The notes: generated by a model not told the origin, from the letters alone. A stretch of DNA of 61,315 nucleotides from JBBSHS01 sp038232515 (GCA_038232515.1 JBBSHS010000002.1:1-61315); one strand, 5' to 3'. Numbered from the stretch's first letter, positions 50,327 through 60,547 are shown. Numbers and translations are program-made.

Positions 50327-50923
50327 ATGCGACTGGCCGTGCTGGCGTCGGGGACGGGGTCGGTCCTCGAGGCCATCCTGGAGGCGGGGCTGCCCGTCTC
50401 GGTCGTGCTGGTCGACCGGCCGTGCCCGGCCACGGCCGTGGCCGCCAGCCACGGTGTCACGACCTCGGTGGTCGAGAGGGACAGCTTCGGCCCCGACTTC
50501 GACCGCGACGCTTACACCGAACGGGTGGTCGACGTCCTGCGCCGGTCCCACGTCGACGTGGTGGCCATGGCCGGTTTCGGCACCGTCCTCAGCCCCCGGG
50601 CCCACAAAGAGTACGGCGGGCGCATCCTGAACACCCACCCGGCGCTGCTGCCCTCGTTCAAGGGTTGGCACGCCGTGCGTGACGCTCTGGCCTACGGCGT
50701 CAAGGTCACCGGTTGCACCGTCCATGTGGCCGGCGAGGAGGTCGACACCGGACCGATCCTGGCCCAGGAGGCCGTGCCCGTCCTGCCCGGCGACTCCCAG
50801 ACGACGCTGCACGAGCGGATCAAGCTGGTCGAGCGTCGGTTGTACCCCGACGCCATCGCGTCATTCCTGCACGATCTCGAGACCCTGGAGCGAACAGTGA
50901 GCGAACCGAGCGGGCGACGATGA
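50327..50923 (+). CDS. purN: phosphoribosylglycinamide formyltransferase
   Basis: 198 residues; transfers formyl from 10-formyl-THF to GAR. LAVLASGTGSVLEAIL at the start, VVAMAGFGTVLSP, catalytic NTHPALLPSFKGWHAV with the Asn-His pair, GCTVHVAGEEVDTGPIL with the catalytic Asp. ATG 50327. Stop overlaps purH by four bases. folD, downstream, supplies its folate cofactor. Confidence 0.96.
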   Translation: MRLAVLASGTGSVLEAILEAGLPVSVVLVDRPCPATAVAASHGVTTSVVERDSFGPDFDRDAYTERVVDVLRRSHVDVVAMAGFGTVLSPRAHKEYGGRILNTHPALLPSFKGWHAVRDALAYGVKVTGCTVHVAGEEVDTGPILAQEAVPVLPGDSQTTLHERIKLVERRLYPDAIASFLHDLETLERTVSEPSGRR

Positions 50924-52476
50924 GGGCGCTGCTGTCGGTCTACGACAAGACCGGGCTGGAGGGCCTGGCCGAGGGGCTGGTGGCCCTCGGTTGCGAGCTG
51001 GTGTCGAGCGGCGGGACCTCGGCCGCCCTCGCCGGAGCGGACATCGCCCACACCGCTGTCGAATCTGTCACCGGCGCTCCGGAGATGCTGGGAGGCCGGG
51101 TCAAGACGCTGCACCCGGCCATCCACGGAGGCATCCTGGCCGACCTCGACAAGCCCGCCCACAGAGCCGATCTCGAGGCCCGGGGAATCACCCCGTTCGA
51201 CCTCGTGGTGTGCAACCTGTACCCCTTCAGTGCCAACCCCTCGGTCGAGCTCATCGACGTCGGGGGCCCCACCATGGTGCGGGCGGCGGCCAAGAACTGG
51301 GCCCACGTGGGGGTCCTGGTCGACCCCGGCGACTATGGGGCGACGCTGGACGAGCTACGTCTACGGGAGGGCCTGACCGACGTCACCCGTCGGCGCCTGG
51401 CCCGCAAGGCGTTCGCCCACACCGCCGCCTACGACGCGGCCATCACCACGTGGTTCGACGAGTCCGACCCCACCCCCACGGCCGACCGACCGGCGCTGCC
51501 TCCCACACTCCACCTCAGCCTCGAGCGGGTGGGCGGAGCCCTCCGCTACGGCGAGAACCCGCACCAGCACGGAGCCCGCTATCGCGAGACGGGGCGGACG
51601 TCGTGGTGGGACGGGGTCGTCCAGCACGGTGGCATCGCCCTGTCGTACCTGAACCTGTTCGACGCCGAGGCGGCCTGGCAGCTGGTACACGATCTCGGTC
51701 GGGGCGGCCCTGGCGCCCCTGGCGATGGGCCCAGCCGCCCGTGCGCGGCCATCGTCAAGCACGCCAACCCGTGCGGAGCGGCGGTGGCCGACGACATCCG
51801 GTCGGCCTACGACAAGGCTTTCGAATGCGACCCGATGTCCGCCTTCGGCGGCATCGTCGCCCTGAACCGTCCGGTCGACGTGAACCTGGCCGAGAGCCTC
51901 ATCGCCAACCCCAAGGCCGACGTGCTCATCGCCCCGTCGTTCACCCAGGAGGCGCTGCACCTCGTCACCACCAAGAAGAAGAACCTGCGCGTGCTGTCAG
52001 CGCCGCCTCCCAACCGCGACTCTCTGGAGCTACGCCGGGTCGACGGCGGCTTCCTGGTGCAGGACGCCGACCGGTTCGTGACCACCCGGGCCGACTGGCG
52101 GGTGGTGACCGACGCCCGACCCACCGAGGGCCAATGGGCAGACCTGGAGCTGGCCTGGAAGCTGTGCGCCTACGTGAAGTCCAACGCCATCGTGCTGGTC
52201 AAGGACGGCGTGGCCATGGGCATAGGCGCCGGCCAGCAGAACCGCCGGGACTCGGGCGAGATCGCCACGCGCAAGGCAGCCGGCCGGGCCGAGGGGGGCG
52301 CCTGCGCCAGCGACGCTTTTTACCCCTTCCGCGACGGTCTGGATGCCGCCGCCGCCGCAGGGGTGGCCGCGGTCATCCAGCCCGGCGGCAGCTTGCGCGA
52401 CGACGAGGTCATCGCCGCTGCCAACGAGCACGGCCTGGCCATGGTGATGACCGGCGAGCGCCACTTCCGCCACTAA
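50920..52476 (+). CDS. purH: bifunctional AICAR transformylase/IMP cyclohydrolase
   Basis: 518 residues from ATG 50920 (ATGA overlap with purN). IMP cyclohydrolase domain: SVYDKTGLEGLAEGL, SSGGTSAAL, GRVKTLHPAIHGGIL, VVCNLYPF. AICAR transformylase domain: RYGENPHQHGARY, KHANPCGAAVAD, FECDPMSAFGGIVALN, SNAIVLVKDG, and IGAGQQNRRDSGEIA; it ends MTGERHFRH. The last two steps of IMP synthesis. All key motifs intact. Confidence 0.98.
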   Translation: MRALLSVYDKTGLEGLAEGLVALGCELVSSGGTSAALAGADIAHTAVESVTGAPEMLGGRVKTLHPAIHGGILADLDKPAHRADLEARGITPFDLVVCNLYPFSANPSVELIDVGGPTMVRAAAKNWAHVGVLVDPGDYGATLDELRLREGLTDVTRRRLARKAFAHTAAYDAAITTWFDESDPTPTADRPALPPTLHLSLERVGGALRYGENPHQHGARYRETGRTSWWDGVVQHGGIALSYLNLFDAEAAWQLVHDLGRGGPGAPGDGPSRPCAAIVKHANPCGAAVADDIRSAYDKAFECDPMSAFGGIVALNRPVDVNLAESLIANPKADVLIAPSFTQEALHLVTTKKKNLRVLSAPPPNRDSLELRRVDGGFLVQDADRFVTTRADWRVVTDARPTEGQWADLELAWKLCAYVKSNAIVLVKDGVAMGIGAGQQNRRDSGEIATRKAAGRAEGGACASDAFYPFRDGLDAAAAAGVAAVIQPGGSLRDDEVIAAANEHGLAMVMTGERHFRH

Positions 52477-52509
52477 GAGGCGGGACCAGCCGCCCGCCGG
52501 CCGCCGGGC

Positions 52510-53076
52510 TCAGCCCAAGAGCTTCGGCACGGCGAACGACCGGCCGGCGAGGTCCAGGATGCCGTCCTTCAGAACGGCGTGCCGGGCGTAGGAGGCGACA
52601 CCGCCGGGGCGGGGATCGGTGAGTAGCTCCAGCTGAGCCTCCGCCAGGTTCACGATGACGTACGGCTCGATGCCCTCGGCCGCGTAGATACGGGCCTTGA
52701 CCCGGCGGTCGGCGGTGATCGAGGAATGGGCCACCTCGATGACCGCCGCCAGCTCTGCGGGGTAGGGATGGCGGTGGGCGGGGAGGCCGGCGGCCACCAA
52801 CGCGATGTCCGGTTCCGGCTCGGATCGGGCCAGCGTGACCGGCAGCTGGCATCTCACCTCCCAGGGCGACCCGACGAGCGCCAGGGTGAACAAACGGGTC
52901 AGGCGTTGCACGGCGGCGGCATGCGGCGGACTGTTCGTCACCTTCGGGACCAGCCACCCTTCCAGGAGCTCGAGGCGGTCGTCCGGCTGCACGACGCCGA
53001 TCTCGGCCAGCCGGTGGTACTCGTCCACGGTGAGCTGGGCCACCGGCCACGGAGCAGTTCCGGAGGCACGGGCCAT
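52510..53076 (-). CDS. Uma2 family (DUF820) putative endonuclease
   Basis: 188 residues. PD-(D/E)XK-like fold: LTVDEYHRLAEIGVVQPDDR, LELLEGWLVPKV, EPEPDIALV with acidic metal ligands, and AVIEVAHSSITADRRVKARI with the Glu and Lys, then GIEPYVIVNLAEAQLELLTD. Uma2 genes are common and often multicopy in actinobacteria and cyanobacteria; function unproven. It points away from folD, 29 bases apart. Confidence 0.88.
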   Translation of the reverse strand: MARASGTAPWPVAQLTVDEYHRLAEIGVVQPDDRLELLEGWLVPKVTNSPPHAAAVQRLTRLFTLALVGSPWEVRCQLPVTLARSEPEPDIALVAAGLPAHRHPYPAELAAVIEVAHSSITADRRVKARIYAAEGIEPYVIVNLAEAQLELLTDPRPGGVASYARHAVLKDGILDLAGRSFAVPKLLG

Positions 53077-53105
53077 GGGCGCATCGTACCGGTAGCCTCC
53101 AGCCG

Positions 53106-53954
53106 GTGACGGCGCAGCTGATGCCCGGTGGCCCGGTGGCCGAGGCCGTGCTGGCCGATCTGGGGCCCCGGGTCAAGGCGCTCGGCCACGTGGGGCTCGG
53201 CACCATCCTGGTGGGCGAGGCCCCGGCCTCGGCCGGCTACATCCGCATGAAGCACGAGGCGTGCGCGGCGGTGGGCATCGAGAGCTACCACCAGCAGCTG
53301 CCGGAGTCCGCCACCCAGGCCGACGTGGTGGCCGCCATCGGCCGTTTCAACGAGGACCCCCGTGTCCACGGCATGGTCGTGCAGCACCCGATACCCAGAG
53401 GCCTCGACTACGAGTCGGCACTGCTGAGCATGGACCCCGACAAGGACGCCGACGGGCTCCACCCGACCAACATGGGCCGCCTGGCCATGTCGATGCCCGG
53501 GCCGGTGCCCTGCACCCCCGCTGCCATCGAGGCCATGCTGGCCCACTACGCCATCCAGGTGGCCGGTCGCAACGTCGTGATATTCGGTCGGGGCACGACG
53601 CTGGGTCGCCCCCTCGCCCTGCTGCTCAGCCAGAAGCGGCCGACCGCCAACGCGGCGGTCACCGTCGTCCACACCGGCGTCCCCGACCGCTACCGCTACA
53701 CCCGGGAGGCGGAGATCCTCATCGCCGCCGCCGGCGTCCCGTCGGTCATCCGCCCCGAGCACGTCCGCCCCGGCGCGGTGGTCGTCAGCGGCGGCATCAA
53801 CTACGAGGGTCGCCGGGTCCTGCCCGACGTGGACGAGTCCGTGGCCGACGTGGCCGGCTGGATCACCCCCCGGCTGGGCGGCGTCGGCCCCATGACGGTG
53901 GCCTTCCTGCTGAAGAACTGCGTCGAGGCCGCCGAGCGGCGCTACCGGGCCTAG
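53106..53954 (+). CDS. folD: methylenetetrahydrofolate dehydrogenase/cyclohydrolase
   Basis: 282 residues from GTG 53106. Makes 10-formyl-THF for PurN and PurH. Catalytic Lys49 in GYIRMKHEACA; VVQHPIPRGLD; DKDADGLHPTNMGRL; PCTPAAIEAML; NADP site VVIFGRGTTLGRPLALLL; and GGVGPMTVAFLLKN. Slightly divergent from the commonest motifs (DADG for DVDG) but all functional residues are kept. Twelve bases before metF. Confidence 0.95.
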   Translation: MTAQLMPGGPVAEAVLADLGPRVKALGHVGLGTILVGEAPASAGYIRMKHEACAAVGIESYHQQLPESATQADVVAAIGRFNEDPRVHGMVVQHPIPRGLDYESALLSMDPDKDADGLHPTNMGRLAMSMPGPVPCTPAAIEAMLAHYAIQVAGRNVVIFGRGTTLGRPLALLLSQKRPTANAAVTVVHTGVPDRYRYTREAEILIAAAGVPSVIRPEHVRPGAVVVSGGINYEGRRVLPDVDESVADVAGWITPRLGGVGPMTVAFLLKNCVEAAERRYRA

Positions 53955-53965
53955 GTTCTGGGCCG

Positions 53966-54832
53966 ATGGCACGGATCGCCGATCTGCTGGGGGCGGGGCG
54001 AACGTTCTCCTTCGAGTTCTTCCCGCCCAAGACCGACGCCGAGCAGGCGGCACTGGTGCGGACGCTGCGCGGACTCGAGCCGCTGGAGCCGTCGTTCGTG
54101 TCTGTCACCTACCGGGGAGGCCGGTCGTCCCGGGCCCGCACAGTCGGGCTGGTGGCCGGGATGCTCACCACCACGTCCCTGACCCCCATGGCCCACCTCA
54201 CCTGCGTGGCCCACACCCGCCTGGAATTGGCGGAGATCCTGGTCGACCTGCGCCGGGCCGGCGTCGAGAACCTGATGGCCCTGGGCGGCGACCCCGTCCC
54301 GGGCGAGGACCCGGGCGAGTTGCTCCACGCCATCGAGCTGGTCGAGCTGGCCCGGGCCATCGGTGGGTTCTCGATCGGTGTGGCCGCCCACCCCCAGATC
54401 CATCCCAACTCGCCCGACCGCGTCTCCGACCGCCGCTACCTGGCCGAGAAGCTGGCGGTGGCCGACTTCGCCGTCACCCAGTTCTTCTGGCGCTCGACCG
54501 ACTACGTGCAGATGGTCGACGAGCTGGCCGCCCTGGGTTGCCACAAGCCCGTCCTGCCCGGGGTGATGCCCCTCACCAGCCTGGCCTCGGTGCCCCGTAT
54601 GGCCCAGATGGGCGGCCCGGTGCCGGCCGAGGTCCTGGCCAGGTTCGACGGGGTGGCCCCCGACGACGTCCGATCGGTGGGCATCGACGTCATGACCGGA
54701 CTGTGCGGAGACCTGCTCGAATCAGGCGCCCCGGGCCTGCACTTCTACACTCTGAACCAGTCCAGAGCGACACGCCAGATCTACCAGAACCTCGGGCTCG
54801 GCCCCGCCCGCTCGGACGACCCCGCCGCCTGA
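53966..54832 (+). CDS. metF: 5,10-methylenetetrahydrofolate reductase
   Basis: 288 residues from ATG 53966. FAD-dependent reduction to 5-methyl-THF for methionine synthesis. FSFEFFPPKTDAEQ with the catalytic Glu; VSVTYRGG; THLTCVAHTR-type segment (AHLTCVAHTRLEL); LMALGGDPVPGE; IGVAAHPQIHPNS; DFAVTQFFWR; and LHFYTLNQSRATRQIY. Coupled with folD, one-carbon metabolism. Confidence 0.95.
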   Translation: MARIADLLGAGRTFSFEFFPPKTDAEQAALVRTLRGLEPLEPSFVSVTYRGGRSSRARTVGLVAGMLTTTSLTPMAHLTCVAHTRLELAEILVDLRRAGVENLMALGGDPVPGEDPGELLHAIELVELARAIGGFSIGVAAHPQIHPNSPDRVSDRRYLAEKLAVADFAVTQFFWRSTDYVQMVDELAALGCHKPVLPGVMPLTSLASVPRMAQMGGPVPAEVLARFDGVAPDDVRSVGIDVMTGLCGDLLESGAPGLHFYTLNQSRATRQIYQNLGLGPARSDDPAA

Positions 54833-54889
54833 GCCGGCCGTCGACGATGGCGGCCGGGCGTCCAGGCCATGGCAGTACGCTCGTCGCCA

Positions 54890-56089
<1,200 letters not shown>

Positions 56090-56093
56090 AGGG

Positions 56094-57074
56094 ATGCCCG
56101 AGCCCGTCCACGTCGCCATCACCGGTGCCGCCGGCCAGATCGGCTACAGCCTGCTGTTCCGTGTCGCTGCCGGCGACATGCTCGGCCCCGATCAGCCCGT
56201 CGTTCTCCATCTGCTGGAGATCACGCCTGCACTCGGCGCCTTGAAAGGCGTCGTCATGGAACTGGACGACTGTGCCTTCCCCACGTTGGCGGGCGTGGCT
56301 CAGACCGACAGTGCCGACGAGGCCTTCGACGGCGTCGACATCGCCCTTCTGGTGGGCAGCCGCCCCCGGACCAGGGGCATGGAGCGCAAGGACCTGCTCC
56401 AGGCCAACGGCGCCATCTTCACCGTGCAGGGCAAGGCGCTGGCCGAGCGGGCGGCGGCCGACGTGCGGGTGCTGGTGGTGGGAAACCCGGCCAACACCAA
56501 CTGCCTCATCGCCATGAACAGCGCCCCCGGTCGCGATCCCCGGCGGTTCACCGCCATGGTCCGGCTCGACCACAATCGGGCCAAGGCTCAGCTCGCGTCC
56601 AGGCTCGGGGTCCATGCCGGTGACGTGAAGAAGATGACGATCTGGGGCAACCACAGCGCCACCCAGTACCCCGACATCTTCCACGCCGAGGTTGGTGGCC
56701 GGCCCGTGGTCGACGCCGTGGGAGACCCCGACTGGTTACAGGCCACCTTCATCCCGACCGTCCAGCAGCGCGGCGCCGCTGTCATAGAAGCCCGGGGGTC
56801 GTCGTCGGCGGCGTCGGCCGCCTCGGCCGCCATCGACCACGTGCGCGACTGGGTCAAGGGCACCCCGGCGGACGACTGGGTGTCGATGGGGGTGCCTGCT
56901 GATGGCAGCTATGGCGTCCCCGAAGGCGTCGTCTACGGCTACCCGGTCACCTGTTCGGACGGCGACTGGGCCATCGTGCCCGGTCTTGACATCGACGAAT
57001 TCTCGCGCGCCCGGATGGCGGCCACCAGGGACGAGCTGTTCGAGGAGCGACACGCCGTGGCCGGCCTGCTGTGA
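56094..57074 (+). CDS. mdh: malate dehydrogenase
   Basis: 326 residues from ATG 56094. NAD-dependent malate/oxaloacetate step of the TCA cycle. VAITGAAGQIGYSLLFRVA is the NAD fold; LLEITPALGALKGVVMELDD; Arg-containing loop GSRPRTRGMERKDLL; VVGNPANTNCLIAM; LDHNRAKAQLA; and catalytic His in IWGNHSATQYPD. This is the cytosolic-type Mdh found in actinobacteria and many proteobacteria. Forms an icd-mdh unit. Confidence 0.97.
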   Translation: MPEPVHVAITGAAGQIGYSLLFRVAAGDMLGPDQPVVLHLLEITPALGALKGVVMELDDCAFPTLAGVAQTDSADEAFDGVDIALLVGSRPRTRGMERKDLLQANGAIFTVQGKALAERAAADVRVLVVGNPANTNCLIAMNSAPGRDPRRFTAMVRLDHNRAKAQLASRLGVHAGDVKKMTIWGNHSATQYPDIFHAEVGGRPVVDAVGDPDWLQATFIPTVQQRGAAVIEARGSSSAASAASAAIDHVRDWVKGTPADDWVSMGVPADGSYGVPEGVVYGYPVTCSDGDWAIVPGLDIDEFSRARMAATRDELFEERHAVAGLL

Positions 57075-57089
57075 AGACCAGCCCCGGCC

Positions 57090-57512
57090 TCATGGCGCGG
57101 CCGGCGGAGCGCCGACGGTCTCGGGTGGAATCGGCGCCGTTGGGGCCGTGGGCTCGGGCTGGCTTGGGCCGGATGGCGATGGCGTCCACTGTGCCCGTCC
57201 TCGACGGAGTGCTCCCAGTCGCTCCAGGTACTCGTCGGCGTTGATCTCGCCGTGGGCCAGGCGCAGCTCGAGCACGTGCTCGGCCGGCCCCGGCTCCGCC
57301 GGGCGCTCCGCAGCGGCCCAGGGCCGACCAGGCCCGGGGGAGCCGCTCGGGCCTGGTCGCCGGAACAGCAGCAGGCCGGCGTAGACCAGCAGGGCGATGA
57401 TGGCGCCGGGGAGCACGAGACCGAAGAGCAGACCGAACAGCAGGCCCACGAAGGGGTGGCCGCCCCTCATGGAGGCGTCTCCTATACGCAGGGCCAAAGC
57501 GAGGATTGCCAT
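57090..57512 (-). CDS. SHOCT-domain membrane protein
   Basis: 140 residues. One or two N-terminal membrane helices (about 21-50), a Gly/Pro-rich linker, and a SHOCT domain at 79-102 (LELRLAHGEINADEYLERL), then a Pro/Thr tail. SHOCT modules occur at the ends of small membrane proteins and are thought to mediate oligomerisation. It converges with mdh across 15 bases. Function unknown. Confidence 0.82.
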   Translation of the reverse strand: MAILALALRIGDASMRGGHPFVGLLFGLLFGLVLPGAIIALLVYAGLLLFRRPGPSGSPGPGRPWAAAERPAEPGPAEHVLELRLAHGEINADEYLERLGALRRGRAQWTPSPSGPSQPEPTAPTAPIPPETVGAPPAAP

Positions 57513-57536
57513 CTGTGACCTCCAGGGATCAGCGGA

Positions 57537-57869
57537 TCAGGCCGTGGTCGTCGGTATGGGCGACGAGGGGGGGGAAGTCGGTGTACCGCCGGGCGACAGC
57601 CCCGGCGACAACGGGTGGGCGGGTGCCGGCGAAGGGCCGACCGGGCGGTGTCGGCCTCCAGGCCGGACGCCATCCGGCCCTCGGTTGAACGGTGGGCCGC
57701 CCCATGGTCCACGCCCATTGTCCAAGCCGGGGCCGGCCGGTCCATGAAGCGGGGCCGGGCCGGAGTAGGGGCCGCCTCGGTGGTCGACGAGCAACACTCC
57801 GCCCACCTCGATGACCAGGAGGATGGTGGCCGCCCCGGCGACCAGTGCAGCACGGCGCTTGGTGCTCAT
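57537..57869 (-). CDS. membrane-anchored Pro/Gly-rich exported protein
   Basis: 110 residues from ATG 57869 (MSTKRRAALVAGAATILLVI). One helix (8-28) followed by an exported tail very rich in Pro and Gly (GPAPLHGPAGPGLDNG, PWGGPPFNRGPDG and similar). Signal-anchor layout; no domain recognised. It lies 24 bases upstream of the SHOCT gene on the same strand, so they probably share a transcript. Low complexity limits confidence. Confidence 0.6.
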   Translation of the reverse strand: MSTKRRAALVAGAATILLVIEVGGVLLVDHRGGPYSGPAPLHGPAGPGLDNGRGPWGGPPFNRGPDGVRPGGRHRPVGPSPAPAHPLSPGLSPGGTPTSPPSSPIPTTTA

Positions 57870-58022
57870 GGTCCCGAGCGTGCACGGCAGATCTGAGACC
57901 CAGCTGAAGACCAGATGGGACTCCGCCGCCTTCGTCCATCCTCGGAGCCCCGACCGTGGCCGCGGGCCGGTCCCCGGGCCGGTTCCGGGCCAGTCTGGAG
58001 CGCTTCGGCCGCGGCTGCGCCA

Positions 58023-58058
58023 CTGGGCCGGCCGCACCCCCCGGAGCGGCCGGCCCAG
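58023..58058. terminator. hairpin downstream of the 72-residue protein gene
   Basis: CTGGGCCGGCCG pairs perfectly with CGGCCGGCCCAG (12 bp) around a 12-base loop. It lies 13 bases beyond the stop of the leftward gene ending at 58072. No T-run. The rest of 57870-58071 is GC-rich and shows no gene. Confidence 0.75.
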
Positions 58059-58071
58059 CAGGGCGATCCTG

Positions 58072-58290
58072 TCAGACGGCCATGGTGGGCGGCAGCGTCA
58101 TCCCCGCCCGGCCCAGATAGGAGAGGCGGTTCTCCACCGCCGTGTGCCATGCCGCCAGGTCCAACTCGAAGTGCTCTCGATCGCCGTCCTCAAACGCGTG
58201 TTCCAGTTCGTCGAACGCTGCGTCCTCGGCATCCAGGAGCACCCGGTAGCGCTCCAGAAAGTGGTCATCGATGGCCTGCGTCAACGTCAC
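58072..58290 (-). CDS. small acidic helical protein, unknown
   Basis: 72 residues from GTG 58290. Acidic and helical: TLTQAIDDHFLERYRVLLDA, FDELEHAFEDGDREHFELDL, AAWHTAVENRLSYLGR. No signal peptide. Not recognised; size and helix pattern suggest a small dimer or adaptor. Followed by a strong terminator. Probably real on codon bias. Confidence 0.6.
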   Translation of the reverse strand: MTLTQAIDDHFLERYRVLLDAEDAAFDELEHAFEDGDREHFELDLAAWHTAVENRLSYLGRAGMTLPPTMAV

Positions 58291-58387
58291 TCGTCACCCC
58301 CCGGTGAACGGTCGTTGCTTGATCTCTGCAGCCTACGCTCCTCGGGCTGCCCGGCTCAACCGTCGATTGGCACCGGCCACCCCTTCA

Positions 58388-58990
58388 TTACATGAACGAG
58401 TCGCCGCTGTTCTGCGGAGCCCGCAGCAGGACGTAGAACTGGCAGTCGCCGAGCCGGTTGGCCCGGGCGAACCGGTCGGCCCGCTGATAGGCGGTGCCCC
58501 CGGTCTGGGCCACGCGCTGAGCGTCGGCCACGTCGCCGGCCTGTAGCAGCGACGCGTAACGCCGGCCCACGGCGGCGTAGCTATGCCAGTCGGCCAACCA
58601 CGCCTGCACGGCCGCCGCCTGGGCGGGCTCGTCCACGGGGATGGTGCCGAGTTTGGCCGCCAGTCGGGTGATGCCGTCGGCCGCATGGCTGACGTCCGCC
58701 GCCGTCTGGGCGGCGGTGACCACGTCGGTCTTGCTCTTCGTCGTGGGCGGACGCAGATCGGGCAGCGTGGCGCGGCATGTCTGGCTGGCGGTGGACAAGA
58801 AGACGCCGTCGGTGACCACGCGGGGGCCGTCGTCGGGACGATGCAGGAAATGGACGGCACCGAGGGTGACGACGGCGATCAACACGGCGCAGACCAACAG
58901 CACCCACAGGACCGTCCGGCGACGCTCGGGCTGGGGCCCGGCGGTGAGGGCCGGCGGGGCCGGCGTGCGGCTGTCGGTACTCGTGCTCAA
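58388..58990 (-). CDS. single-helix membrane protein with exported helical domain, unknown
   Basis: 200 residues from TTG 58990, chosen because it follows the stop of the SCP2-like gene. Cytoplasmic Pro/Thr-rich N terminus, membrane helix at 28-48, then an exported helical domain with two Cys (SQTCRATLPDLRPP and RLGDCQFYVLL) that could form a disulfide, and a long AAQTAADVSHAADGI region. No family recognised. Confidence 0.72.
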   Translation of the reverse strand: MSTSTDSRTPAPPALTAGPQPERRRTVLWVLLVCAVLIAVVTLGAVHFLHRPDDGPRVVTDGVFLSTASQTCRATLPDLRPPTTKSKTDVVTAAQTAADVSHAADGITRLAAKLGTIPVDEPAQAAAVQAWLADWHSYAAVGRRYASLLQAGDVADAQRVAQTGGTAYQRADRFARANRLGDCQFYVLLRAPQNSGDSFM

Positions 58991-58995
58991 CGGTC

Positions 58996-59385
58996 TCACT
59001 CGTAGGTGGTGGTGGCGCGGAGGTGGCCGAGGGCGGAGGCGACCGCAGCCAGGGCCGCTGATCCTTGCACGACGGCAGACGGGTCGCCCTTCACCTTGAC
59101 CCGTCCGGTCATGAAGGCGGTCGGCAGGCTCAACCTGCCGGTGGCGACGGCAACCGCGGTGCCGTGGTCGGCGGTGATGGTGACGTCGGGCCGGGACACG
59201 TCGCCGGCGGTGGCCACGAGTCGGCCGTCGGCTACCCGGATGACATAGCGGAGGTCGCCGTCGGGCCCGTCGGTGACGACCTGTTGGACGGTGAGCTGCA
59301 GGTTGGCCGCGGCCTGGCGCACCACCTCGCTGGCCCCCGCCTCGGTCACCGCCTCCAGCCATTCGGCGCTCAGGTAGCGGACCAC
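58996..59385 (-). CDS. SCP2-like sterol/lipid-binding domain protein
   Basis: 129 residues from GTG 59385. RYLSAEWLEAVTEAG at the start; the strand pattern LRYVIRVADGRLVATAGDVS, PDVTITADHGTAVAVATGRL, and the C-terminal helix FMTGRVKVKGDPSAVVQGSA are the SCP2 fold, which binds lipids in a hydrophobic tunnel. Stand-alone SCP2 proteins are frequent in actinobacteria and Acidimicrobiia. Five bases before the membrane protein gene, so co-transcribed. Confidence 0.85.
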   Translation of the reverse strand: MVRYLSAEWLEAVTEAGASEVVRQAAANLQLTVQQVVTDGPDGDLRYVIRVADGRLVATAGDVSRPDVTITADHGTAVAVATGRLSLPTAFMTGRVKVKGDPSAVVQGSAALAAVASALGHLRATTTYE

Positions 59386-59569
59386 GGTTGACCGGTCTAG
59401 GGCGGCCGGCCCCGTTTTCGCCAGCCGGGCCTGGTCCCCGGGCTCCCGTCGGTGGTGACGGCGGGCGGTGGTGACGGTGGGCTCTCTGCCCGCCGAGGGG
59501 GTCACCGTCCATTGGGTCGGGTAGGACAGGTCGCAGGGACCCACAGTCCAACCCAAAGGAGCGCCAGAC

Positions 59570-60124
59570 ATGTCGACCGAGTCGAGTTCGAAGCCTCTTG
59601 GCCACCGCATCGCCTTCCTGGCCACGGACGGCGTCGAACAGGTCGAGTTGACCGGGCCCTGGAAGGCGGTCGAAGAGGCCGGCGCCGAACCGGTCCTGGT
59701 CAGCACCAAGGAAGGCAAGATCCAGGCGAAGAACCACATGGACGACGGTGACACCTTCGCCGTCGACCAGACGGTGGGCCACGCCGACCCGGGTCAGTTC
59801 CACGCCCTGGTGCTGCCCGGCGGCGTGGCCAATCCTGACTTCCTGCGCACCGACGCACAGGCGGTCGCATTCGTACGCGCCTTCAACGAGGCGGGCAAGC
59901 CCATTGCGGTGATCTGCCACGGACCGTGGACGCTCATCGAGGCGGGGGCGGTGGCCGGGCGCACCATCACCTCGTGGCCATCGGTGGCCACCGACCTGCG
60001 CAACGCCGGCGCCAACTGGGTTGACGAGGAAGTTGTGGTCGACGGCAACATCACCAGCAGCCGCAAGCCCGACGATCTGCCCGCCTTCTGCCGGACCCTG
60101 CTCCGGGAGTTCAAGCTCTCCTGA
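59570..60124 (+). CDS. DJ-1/PfpI family protein
   Basis: 184 residues from ATG 59570 with AAAGGAG nine bases upstream. HRIAFLATDGVEQVELTGP at the N terminus and nucleophile elbow AVICHGPWTLIEAG with Cys followed by His are the PfpI hallmarks; VLPGGVANPDFLRTD is also conserved. Members act as glyoxalases, deglycases or proteases; the activity here is unknown. Stress response is the usual context. Confidence 0.92.
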   Translation: MSTESSSKPLGHRIAFLATDGVEQVELTGPWKAVEEAGAEPVLVSTKEGKIQAKNHMDDGDTFAVDQTVGHADPGQFHALVLPGGVANPDFLRTDAQAVAFVRAFNEAGKPIAVICHGPWTLIEAGAVAGRTITSWPSVATDLRNAGANWVDEEVVVDGNITSSRKPDDLPAFCRTLLREFKLS

Positions 60125-60145
60125 CGACCCGGGCCTGTTCGCCGG

Positions 60146-60547
60146 TCAGCCCCGGTGGGCTGTAAGGCGGCGCCTCACCTCGGCCATGACCAGCTCGGCC
60201 TCGGCATGCCAGTTGTCCAGGAGCCACAGGCGGGTTCCATCGCGCAGCAGTACCGCCGGCCGTCGGCGGCCTCCATCCGGCCCCCACGGCACGATGTCAT
60301 GAACCTGTGCCCAGCCAACACGGCGGACCCGGCCCGAGGTCGACCGCAGGGTCAGGCCGCGGTCATCGGCCCGGGTACCGCTCTGGCGGGCCAGCGCGGT
60401 GGCCACCAGGAAGCCCAGGCAGGCGGCCACCCGGGCCGCGGCGAGGAGGTTCCAGCCGTGTCCGGCCACGGCCAGGATGGCCCACACTGCGGCCCCGAAG
60501 AGCCAGAACAGCCACTGACGCCCGGGTCCCGAGTCGTACGGTTCCAC
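60146..60547 (-). CDS. PH-domain-type membrane protein
   Basis: 133 residues. Two membrane helices (about 11-29 and 33-52), then a bacterial PH-like domain: RADDRGLTLRSTSGRVRRVG, WAQVHDIVPWG, RRPAVLLRDGTRLWLLDN and a terminal helix. This is the common actinobacterial two-helix PH layout. Function unknown. Convergent with the PfpI gene. Confidence 0.72.
   Translation of the reverse strand: MEPYDSGPGRQWLFWLFGAAVWAILAVAGHGWNLLAAARVAACLGFLVATALARQSGTRADDRGLTLRSTSGRVRRVGWAQVHDIVPWGPDGGRRRPAVLLRDGTRLWLLDNWHAEAELVMAEVRRRLTAHRG

Noticed and set aside
59535..59560. DosR-like GGGACCCACAGTCC before the PfpI gene
   Set aside because: Half-site spacing is one base off the consensus and the centre does not match.
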